Assembly (NCBI GenBank): GCA_025526995.1
Contig: JAHLKG010000004.1
Span: forward strand, 1,612,001 to 1,676,000
DNA length: 64,000 nucleotides
Direction: 5' to 3'
From: Powellomyces hirtus
Lineage: Eukaryota > Chytridiomycota > Chytridiomycetes > Spizellomycetales > Powellomycetaceae
The stretch's first letter is position 1; each line of letters opens with the position of its first letter. Positions 34,286 to 43,163 of the stretch are shown here, piece by piece. The notes beneath the pieces were generated by a model. It saw only the letters and a list, made by a program, of their open reading frames with translations, did no database searches and was not told where the DNA came from. A program made the translations under genes and the position numbers.

Positions 34286-35654
34286 TGTGGGAAGAGCTGT
34301 GGGTGGTTAAGCGAGGAAAGAGAGAGATGAACTGAAGGAAGTCCGAACGGGAGAAGGTGGAAAAGTGTGCGTGTTTTTCTCTTTCGAGAACTAGCAAGTG
34401 GAAACAACAACAAGTGATAGTGGTGGTGGTGTTGTTGTAGCAGTCGTCGCTGCTAGTAGTAGGTGTGGTGATGATGATGGTGTTGGTTGTCTCCCGTCCG
34501 CCGTATTTATAGCCGAAGGGATCAAATGTGCCTTTCTTCTATCTCTCGCCGAGCGAGTAAAAGCATTTCCCATCAGCGTACGGGAAAAGCGTATCAACGA
34601 ATGTTTCAACGTGTGTGTGCGGGATAATCTAAGGCTAAAAAGTATGTGGTATCTACATCTACTCTATTCTCCGTTTAATGGGTTTGCCCCCCTCCCGTCT
34701 CCCAGCCAGCGCCTCCTCGTGATGATGATAATGATGATGATGATGATTATAGTTTCTGTCCCCCAGTATCTCCGTCTCTGTCTCTGCCTGTCTCGATCTG
34801 TCTCCTCTGCCACAAGCACCTGACTGTATGCGTCTTGCTTGTCTCCCCCTATCTCCCAGATCGCGTGTCTCTGATAACTGTCTAATTTTTGGGTTATTGA
34901 GTGTCGTGTAAGGGCAGCGTCAGCGTTGATAAGTGTCTCCCCCTATCTCGCGCAACGTCAGCGTTGATAAGTGTCTCCCCCTATCTCCGCTCGTTCCGTG
35001 ATTTTCGTGAGTCCCTGTGTGTGTGAGAAGAGGCCAAAGACCATGCGCGTGTCAGAACGGACCTTATTTTTTTGTGTCAATGAAGATAACAGTGGGGTGG
35101 GGTAATACCCTTCTCGCTTCTCCCAATCTCGATATCTGTTATCTTTGCATGTGTTCTTTTCCTTCCTTCACCCGTTTCGGGAACAGGCGGAGGTTGGCGG
35201 GGCAAGACGCGCGCGCTGTCTTGTTTGATAAGAAACCCTCAAAGATATCTCACTTGCGCTGCGCAATGATTGCTGCTGCGCACAAAGGCACGTGACATCG
35301 TGAACACACTACATGTAGGCTGGCTCACGTCGCAGTCAAAATATCCATGTGGGATAAATTTCAGATGTGTGGGACATCACACCTCCAGGTGGAACACTTC
35401 TATGTGGGGCATCGAATCGAATGGATTTGGCAAAAAAGTATTTCCATGGAAAGGGAGATGTATGAATGCATAAATCATGCTCGTTTGTGGTTCGTTTGTT
35501 GATGGGAACAGAGCTGTGACAATCTTATCAGATGATCATTCATTGGAATTCGATGGCAAGTGTAGGGTGTTCAAAATTGATGTTGTGTTGCCATATCTAT
35601 ATTTACAAGTACATCGATCATCCGTTGACTAAGAACCCCTAATCTACACGGCGA
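34286..35654. other. upstream region of the nitrate transporter
   Basis: Holds a pyrimidine-rich leader, repeated TCTCCCCCTATCTC units (34842-34987), several TGATAA sites (34872, 34927, 34965 and about 35225) and the 3' flank of the methyltransferase gene. No gene is seen. Confidence 0.6.
34918..34987 (-). promoter_or_regulatory. two 32 bp direct repeats with GATA sites upstream of the nitrate transporter
   Basis: Bases 34918-34949 and 34956-34987 are identical over 32 bp (period 38). Each copy contains TGATAA (34927 and 34965) and a CTATCT, i.e. two GATA-factor cores in opposite orientation around TCTCCCC. A partial third copy of the TCTCCCCCTATCTC core lies at 34842-34855. About 640-700 bp upstream of the transporter ATG. 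GATA factors of the AreA/Nit2 type activate nitrate genes in fungi; the assignment is by motif. Confidence 0.6.
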
Positions 35655-36644
35655 CTAAATCTCAACCCCTTCATCCGGCGTGTTCACCATACACTTGTTT
35701 CCACCGTTTGCCAGGATATTGACCACATGCCCCACATACACCACTGCCGGATTCTTGATCCCTTGCATTTCCACGAGCTTCTCAATCGTCTCCAATGTTC
35801 CTCGCACCACCCGTTGGTCGGCCCACGTTGCCTTCTCCACAATCGCGCATGGAGTCTGTCGCGGGTAATGGGCGTCATTCAGAAACGAGGTCACTAGCAT
35901 GTGCAGCCTGCTCATTCCCATCATCACCACCACCGTGCGGCGCGCTGAGAAGGACGGAATGTCAGGCACCCGCCCGCCTTCCCCACGACCCGTCACCACC
36001 AGAAACTGATCTGCGACGCCTCGGTGGGTCACGGGAATCAGCGCAGACTCGCCCGCTGCAATACATGAGCTGATGCCGGATATGACCTTGATGCGCGCCG
36101 CCGGAATCCCCTCAGATCGCAAGTAGAGCACTTCCTCGCCTCCCCGGCCAAACACGAACGGATCCCCGCCCTTGAGCCGCACGACTCGCAGTCCCAGTCG
36201 AATGTAATCGCGCATCCACACATAGGCGTCGCACTGCGCGTCGTCACTCTTGCGGCGTGTCGTGCGTGGGAGCTTCAGGAGCTTGCCTCTCACCAGCGCT
36301 TGGATTCGTTCCGGGACAAGAAGGTCGGAGATGACAATGTCGGCGTTGCGGATCGCCTCGTGCGCGCCGATGGTCAGAAGAGATGGGTCACCGGGTCCTG
36401 CCCCTACGAGCGTGCATGTTCCGGTGGATGGGCGGTATCGTGGTGGGAAGTGGGTGAGAAGCAGTCGGATGACGAATTGAACATAAAAGGGGAGGAATGA
36501 TAGAAGGAAAGCGATGGCGAGTCCGAATTTGCTTGCGGTTTCGGGTTCTTCGCCGTGCTTTGTAGTAGTAGTCAATGCGGTCATTTTTGTGGTCGCTTTC
36601 GTTTTGAGCATTTTGAGATGTGGGTTGAAATGAAATGTGGGCAT
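35655..36644 (-). CDS. uroporphyrinogen-III C-methyltransferase (siroheme pathway) with N-terminal membrane segment
   Basis: Transfers two methyl groups from S-adenosylmethionine to uroporphyrinogen III to give precorrin-2, the first committed step to siroheme, the cofactor of nitrite and sulfite reductases. It is 329 residues, single exon. The methylase starts with LVGAGPGDPSLLT (about 79-91). The S-adenosylmethionine-site motif LKGGDPFVFGRGGEE (about 157-171) follows, then SGISSCIAA and PVTHRG, and the enzyme ends in NPAVVYVGHVV. Residues 40-63 (FGLAIAFLLSFLPFYV...) form a strong hydrophobic helix absent from most soluble enzymes. There is no dehydrogenase/ferrochelatase (MET8-like) domain, so those steps must be encoded elsewhere. 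It lies between transporter and nitrate/nitrite reductase and diverges from the latter, so cofactor supply is probably co-induced. Confidence 0.93.
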   Translation of the reverse strand: MPTFHFNPHLKMLKTKATTKMTALTTTTKHGEEPETASKFGLAIAFLLSFLPFYVQFVIRLLLTHFPPRYRPSTGTCTLVGAGPGDPSLLTIGAHEAIRNADIVISDLLVPERIQALVRGKLLKLPRTTRRKSDDAQCDAYVWMRDYIRLGLRVVRLKGGDPFVFGRGGEEVLYLRSEGIPAARIKVISGISSCIAAGESALIPVTHRGVADQFLVVTGRGEGGRVPDIPSFSARRTVVVMMGMSRLHMLVTSFLNDAHYPRQTPCAIVEKATWADQRVVRGTLETIEKLVEMQGIKNPAVVYVGHVVNILANGGNKCMVNTPDEGVEI

Positions 36645-37087
36645 GGAGAAGGTTGTTGCGGTGGCGGATCGGTGATAGGCTGGTTGTTTTGAAAGGAAGG
36701 AAGCAAGACTGGGACGAGGGCCTTCTAGCAGGTCACATCTTGCAGGGAGTCATATTAAGTGCACATTCATCGACCCTTATGTCTGCATGTCTGGATGTAT
36801 TCCGTATGCGAGGTTTCTCGTAGTCATTTTGCATGTGCAAGAATATCGATAGTCCTGGGTGTGGGGTGTGGGGTGTGTTGTGTATCTGTGTGACTGCAGA
36901 TAGTGGGAGACGGATGCAAGTGTGAAATCCTTGGGTCACTATCGGCGCATGTGAGAGAAGCGCTATCTCTCACTATCTGTATCACCCACTGGATGACATA
37001 ATACCTGCACGCTCGCGTATCTTGACAGATAACACTGACTGCTGATAAACAAAGTGTTCCATCTCACACCTCGGAATTTTCTGATTG

Positions 37088-37102
37088 TCTCCCAGCGGGA
37101 GA
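37088..37102. promoter_or_regulatory. palindrome TCTCCC-AGC-GGGAGA
   Basis: Perfect 6 bp arms around a 3 bp centre, followed by a GATA core (GGGAGATACC). It lies about 660 bp upstream of the nitrate/nitrite reductase start. A second copy is at 37152-37165. Candidate operator for a dimeric regulator; no known consensus could be assigned. Confidence 0.4.
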
Positions 37103-37151
37103 TACCACATATCTTTCTCAGGTTCCTCATATCTACAGGGCCAAGTTGTTA

Positions 37152-37165
37152 TCTCCCCCGGGAGA
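37152..37165. promoter_or_regulatory. palindrome TCTCCC-CC-GGGAGA
   Basis: Perfect 6 bp arms with a 2 bp centre, overlapping a TTATCT GATA core. Same arms as the palindrome at 37088-37102, 64 bp away. Half-sites TCTCCCC also occur near 37212 and in the transporter promoter repeats. Confidence 0.4.
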
Positions 37166-37760
37166 CATGTGACAAGACGAGTTTCGATGGTTGTATCCGT
37201 ATCCGTTTGCTATCTCCCCACTGGAAAGCATTATGGAACAGCACTCTATCTATCTGTACTCACAGTATTGTGTCTGTGCTAGTGGCGCTGGATGATGTGG
37301 GGTTCTCCATCTTACTGGATGGGGCTGGGAGACGTTATCTTTCGCCCGCCCTCGGCTGTGAGAGAGAGAGTGTGTGTGCGTGTGGGGTGATGAGATTCTG
37401 TGCGGCGGAAGAAGGACTGTGTATATCCCGATCGTATGCACATTGCGTAGATTATCGGATGAAAGATACTTCTTTCTACACAGGCCTCGGAAGCTTGATC
37501 GAACCGATACATAAAGAGCTCTCGCAACTCTGCAGGACCTCTTTTCCTTCCAATTTTCTACATTCATACACTTTCCCCTCCACAACTACATACCACCGTT
37601 CGAGCAATACATATCGCTCCCTCTCGACATCAATACCACTTGAGCGCTTCAACGAATACTGCTTCATCCAACGAACAGCACAGAGCCGTGACCTTGTTTC
37701 CACCTACCTTCCTTCTTCAGTTGACTTTTCACCGGATCGACTTTTACATCGCCTGGTGGC

Positions 37761-40700
37761 ATGATAGGCTCAACGAGACCATCAACAGCAACAATGCGAC
37801 AACCAAAGATAGACCCACGGGACAAGGACACGCCAGGTAAGCATCGCCAGTTAAACGGTTAATATCGTCTGTAGGAAACTCGCGCTTCGTTTCTGATCAT
37901 CGTCTGTCTCCCATCGTAACGCAGATGACTGGATCGAGCGCGACCCGGCTATGATTCGCTTAACTGGCGACCATCCCTTCAATGCAGAAGCCAGTGTTCA
38001 GACTCTCGTCGACATCAAATCACCTCTCACGCCATCAGCCCTCCACTTTGTCCGCAACCACGGGCCGGTCCCCAAGATCGACTTTGATGCTTTCCGATTG
38101 GAAGTTGGAGGCCTGGTCAAGTCGCCGCGCAGCTTTTCGATGACCGATCTTATTGCCATGCCTTCTATCAAAGTCCCCGTGACGCTCACCTGCTGCGGCA
38201 ACCGTCGACAAGAGCAGAACATGATCAAGAAATCCCGCGGATTCAAGTGGGGCGCTGGCGCCATCGGAACCGCCATCTACACAGGGGTACCCATCAAGCA
38301 CATCCTCGAGGTGTGCGGCGGCATCGACTCCACCTTTGACATTGGCTCGCTTTTTCTCTGTACCGAGGGATGCGATATCCTACCCAACGGGACCTACGGC
38401 ACCTCCATCAAACTCTCGCGTGCCCTTGACATCTTTGGCGACGTCATGCTGGCCTACGCTCTCAACGACCGGGCTCTCACACCCGACCACGGCTTCCCAT
38501 TGCGCGTCATTATCCCGGGCTTTGTGGGTGGCCGCATGGTCAAGTGGCTCTCCCGCATCACCGTCACCGACAAGGAATCTGACTCGTGGTACCACTTTAT
38601 GGACAACCGAGTCCTACCTCCACCACCCATCGGCCCCGCGTCGGGAGAAGACGCCGAGGCCGGCAACTGGTGGACCAAGCCTGAATACATCATCAACGAG
38701 CGCAACATCAACTCTGTCATTGCCTACCCCGCCCACTCGGAAACCATTGACATCCGAACCACCCTCTCCTTCCCGTCCCCGACCCCAACCTACACTATGA
38801 AAGGTTACGCGTACTCGGGCGGCGGCCGCCAAGTCACCCGCGTCGAACTCTCCTTTGATGACGGCATCACCTGGGAACTCGCCAACCGACTCCAGTACGA
38901 CTTTGAACCCCGCCATGGCGAAAAGTACTGGTGCTGGTTCCGCTGGGAACACGAAGTGCCCATCTCCAAGCTCATGACGACCCCGGACGTCTGTGTCCGC
39001 GCCTGGGACGCCAGTCAGAACACCCAGCCCAAGGATATCACCTGGAACCTGCTCGGCATGATGAACAACGCGTAAGTGCTCGCCCTCTGGTTCATACCAA
39101 TCATCGGGCGTGCAACTCATTCTCTATTGTTATTCAGATGGTATCGTGTCAAGATTTCTCTGAACTCAGAGTACAACCTTGTGTTCAGACACCCAACCAA
39201 CGTGAGCGGCAAGGATCCTGGGTGGATGGAAACCCCATCTGCACAAGCTTCAATTGCCCTTGTCCCGGCCACCACATCCAAGCCCGCAATCATCGACGCA
39301 TCTCCCAATCTCACCCTCTATACCCTCGAGGAGATTTCCAAGCACAACACAAAGGAGTCCTGCTGGATCATCCTTCACGGTCTTGTTCTCGACTGCACAA
39401 ACTACCTTCGAGTCCACCCCGGCGGCGAAAGCAGCATTCTCATCAAAGGCGGCAAGGATGCCACTGAGGCATTCGACAGCATTCATTCCAAGCAAGCAAA
39501 AATCCTCACTGAGAAATACGTCATTGGCAAAGTCGACGATGGAGCTTCCAAGGCCCAGGAACCCGCAAAGGACCACGTCAAGGAGCGCAATGTCGAAAAG
39601 GAATCCAAGCCGGCTTCCACGCCTCCGCCACCACCAATCCAAGCATCAGCGGCTGAAGGCAAGGCGCTCAACACGTCCAACCCACTCACACCTCCCGGCT
39701 CCCCGACCAATCCTGCGCAACCGAACGGTGTCGCTGATCCGATCGTAGTCACCAGCAATGGAGGCGACAAGCAGGATGCCAAATACACGATTGTCGTCGT
39801 GGGACTTGGCATGGTGGGCTTGAGGTTCTGTGAGAAGATCTTGGAGTACGATACCGAAAAGAAGTTCCGTCTTGTGGTGTTTGGCGAGGAATCCCATCTG
39901 GCTTACAACCGAGGTAGGTTTGCGCCGTGCAATGCTATGCCTGAGCTATGACTTATATGCTTATCGCTTCTTCTTCGTTTGTCTCGTCTAGTTGGCCTCA
40001 CCAACTACTTCACCCACCGTTCTGTCCCGCAAATGTTGATGGCCGAAGCGGCTTGGTATCATCACAACAACGTCGAGCTCCACCTCGGCGACGAAGTCAT
40101 CGGCCTGGACACCAGCACGAAAACCATCAAGGCTGCCAGCGGCTTCTCTGTGCAGTATGACAAGTGCGTGCTCGCCACTGGATCAACTCCCATGGTCCCG
40201 CCCATCAAGGGCCGAGACTCCGACGGCGTCTTTGTCTACCGCACCCTCACGGATCTCGACCGCATCCTCACCCACTCGGCCGGCAAACGTCGCGCTGTCG
40301 TTGTTGGCGGCGGTCTTCTTGGTCTCGAAGCTGCGAAGGCTTGCCATGATCTGGGACTCGAGACCACGATCCTCGAGCGATCGGAATGGCTCATGCGCAG
40401 GCAGCTCGACAAGACGGGTGGAGAGATCCTCGCTGGAGAGATTGCTAAACTCGGTATCACCGTCCTCGCCAACTGCAATACGAAGGAAATCATCTCGGAC
40501 CCAACGACTGGCCATATCTCCAAAATGGTGGTCGATCTCGTCCCTGCGGGTGAAGAACCCACTCCAATGGAAATTGAGACGGATATGGTCGTTTTGAGCT
40601 GTGGAATCATTCCCCGAGACAATGTGGCCAAGGGTGCCGGGTTGACGCTTCACCCGCGAGGTGGAATCATGGTCGATGATTTCTTGCAGACCAGTGACGA

Positions 40701-43163
40701 GCACGTGTTTGGAATCGGCGAGTGCATCATCCATGGAGGCATGCTCTACGGACTTGGTGAGTGTTGGCTCATGATTTAATATTGGCATCGCACCCTGCGG
40801 TTATACTAAGTTTCTCATTCTCCGTGAAATCAGTTGCCCCTGGATATGACATGGCCGATGTGGTGGCCAGCAACTTGATTCAGGCCCCCAACAGCACCGT
40901 GCGCACCTTCACCGGCGCCGACATGTCGACAAAGCTCAAACTCCTCGGCGTCAATGTCGCCAGTTTCGGTGACTACTTTGCGGACGAAGCTGTTGCCACG
41001 CCCCTCGTGTTCCACGACCCGTTCAGCAGCACCTACAAGATGCTCATGTTTGACAAGAACGGATCCCGTTTGATCGGAGGCATCCTGGTTGGCGATACAT
41101 CTGACTACGGAAAGCTGTTGGGTTTGTCGAAATCCCAAAAGCCCCTCACTGTCTCCCCATCCGAGCTCTTGTCGGGGCCTAAAGCAGCCAATGGAGCAGC
41201 AGGGGAAGGAGCAGGCGATCTCGATGATGAAGCCCAAGTGTGTTCTTGCAACAACGTCACCAAGGGCGCCATTGCCAAAGCTGTTCGCGAGAAAAACTGC
41301 TGCAGCGTGGAAGAAGTCAAGAAATGCACCAAAGCTGGGACATCGTGTGGTGGTTGTGTGCCCATCGTCACTGAGATCTTCAACAAGGAAGTTGTCAAGC
41401 TCGGACGAACCGTCATACAGCATCTCTGCGAACACTTCAAGTATTCCCGCAAGGAATTGTTTGAAATCATTAAAATCAAACAGTACCGCACCTTCAACGA
41501 GCTACTAAAAGGCCACGGTGAACAAGGCTACGGCTGCGAAATCTGCAAACCGGTCGCGGCTTCCATCTTTGCCAGTCTGTACAATGACCATGTCCTCGAC
41601 CACAAGGCTCTCCAGGATACCAACGATAGGTACCTCGCCAACATCCAGCGTGACGGTTCCTTCTCGATCGTGCCCCGCATTGCCGGCGGTGAAGTCACTC
41701 CCGAGGGTTTGCTCGTCATTGGACAGATTGCGAAAGATTATGGACTCTACTGCAAGATCTCGGGTGGTCAGCGCATCGTGATGTTTGGGGCCCAGAAGCA
41801 CCAATTGCCGGAGATCTGGGAGAAGCTTGTCGACGCCGGGTTCGAAACCGGCCACGCCTACGGCAAGTCCCTGCGAACCGTCAAATCCTGCGTCGGCAGC
41901 GAATGGTGTCGCTACGGCATGCGCGACTCGGTCCGCTTCGCCATCGATATTGAGAACCGCTACAAGGGCCTGCGATCCCCGCACAAGATCAAATCCGCCG
42001 TGTCGGGCTGCATCCGCGAATGTGCCGAAGCCCAAAACAAGGACTTCGGCCTCATTGCCACCGACAAGGGCTACAATCTCTACGTCTGCGGCAACGGCGG
42101 ATCCAAACCCAAACACTCTGTCCTCCTCGCGGCTGAAATCTCGGAAGAGCTCGTCATTAAATACGTGGACAGATTCCTCATGTACTATGTCAAGACAGCT
42201 GACAAGCTCATGCGTACCGCCCGCTGGCTCGAGAAACTTGACGGCGGGATCGAGTACCTCAAGCAAGTCGTCATTGAAGACAGATTGGGTATTGCAGAGG
42301 AACTGGAACAACAGATGCAGTACCTTGTCGACACTTACCAGGACGAATGGCAGACGGTCGTTCGAGACCCCGTCCGACGCGCGGATTTCAGACAGTTTGT
42401 CAACACTCCAGAAACAGAGCGAACAGTGGAAATGGTCAAGGACAAGATTGGTCAACAACGACCCGCCAACTGGCCCTCCGACAAGGCCTCCCGCGCCCGC
42501 GCCAATCGCGTGAACCGTCAGCGAGATTTTGGCAAACCCAAATCTTCATCACCACCCACACCCACCTCAGTGACAGAGATCATCGAGCTGACCACCCCTC
42601 CCGAAACTCCCGTTGTCGAAACCCTCGATATCCAATCCGCCCTCCCCTCCCTCCCGCCCAAATCCGAATGGCAATGGACCACGGTCGCCAAAACGCTTGA
42701 TTTCCCTACCGACGGCGGCGCCGTCATCAAACGCGGCCAAGTCCAAATCGCCGTCTACAACTTCACCTCCATGCAAGCCTGGTACGCCTCTCAGAACATG
42801 TGCCCCCACAAACGCGCCTTTGTCCTCGCCCAGGGCATCCTCGGCACCGACAAGGAAACACCCAAAGTCTCCTGCCCCATGCACAAGAAAAACTTTTCCC
42901 TTGTCGATGGATCCTGTCTCTCGGGTGAAGACTACACCCTCCAAACCTTTGAGGTGAAAATCGTGGGTGAGGACGTGCAGTTGTTGCTACCCGAGGAAGA
43001 AGCACTCGATGCGGTACTCGGGACTGGCAAATGGATGGTCACCGCGGCCGAAACGGAGGGAGAGTGGGCCCAGGGCATTGAGATGGAAGGAATCGAGAAT
43101 GGAGTCCAAACCGCTGGCGGTTGTGCCAGTGGAGGCTGTGGCGACAAGAAGCTCGAGTGGTGA
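37761..43163 (+). CDS. fused nitrate reductase-nitrite reductase (Mo domain, cyt b5, then complete NAD(P)H-nitrite reductase), 5 exons
   Basis: Exons 37761-37836, 37925-39071, 39138-39913, 39992-40756 and 40834-43163 join in phase to 1697 residues (a second in-frame ATG at 37794 would give 1686). Order: DTPDDWIERDP lead; Mo-pterin domain (about 35-430) with the Mo-ligating Cys near 115 (TLTCCGNRRQEQN); dimer domain; cytochrome b5 (about 465-540) with HPGG and a second heme His; Pro/Ser linker (545-620); NirB-type FAD/NAD(P) domains from 623 (VVVGLGMVG); BFD-like [2Fe-2S] (about 1056-1105, CSC...CGGC); ferredoxin-like half-domain (about 1200); siroheme/[4Fe-4S] cysteines (CVGSEWC near 1274, SGCIREC near 1314); Rieske motif (CPHK about 1577, CPMH about 1601). 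The FAD/NADH module that ends ordinary nitrate reductases is missing. Exon 3 alone spans b5, linker and nitrite-reductase start. Confidence 0.93.

Larger units (their letters stand above)
36645..37760. promoter_or_regulatory. divergent, GATA-rich promoter between methyltransferase and nitrate/nitrite reductase
   Basis: In about 1.1 kb there are more than ten GATA cores of WGATAR type on either strand, e.g. CTATCTCTCACTATCT (36963-36978), AGATAA and TGATAA near 37025-37046, TTATCTCCCC (about 37150), CTATCTCCCC (about 37210) and TTATCTTTCG (about 37337). Two TCTCCC...GGGAGA palindromes (listed separately) lie inside. This fits a nitrogen-regulated bidirectional promoter acting through an AreA/Nit2-like factor plus an unidentified palindrome-binding factor. 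The frame 37054-37764 inside it is rejected as a gene. Confidence 0.6.

Noticed and set aside
37054..37764. 236-residue plus-strand frame upstream of the nitrate/nitrite reductase
   Set aside because: It lies in the GATA-rich promoter, has Ser/Cys/Tyr-rich composition without domain features, and ends just after the reductase's first ATG in another frame.
41505..42458. 317-residue minus-strand frame within the siroheme domain region
   Set aside because: Shadow of the conserved nitrite-reductase coding sequence.
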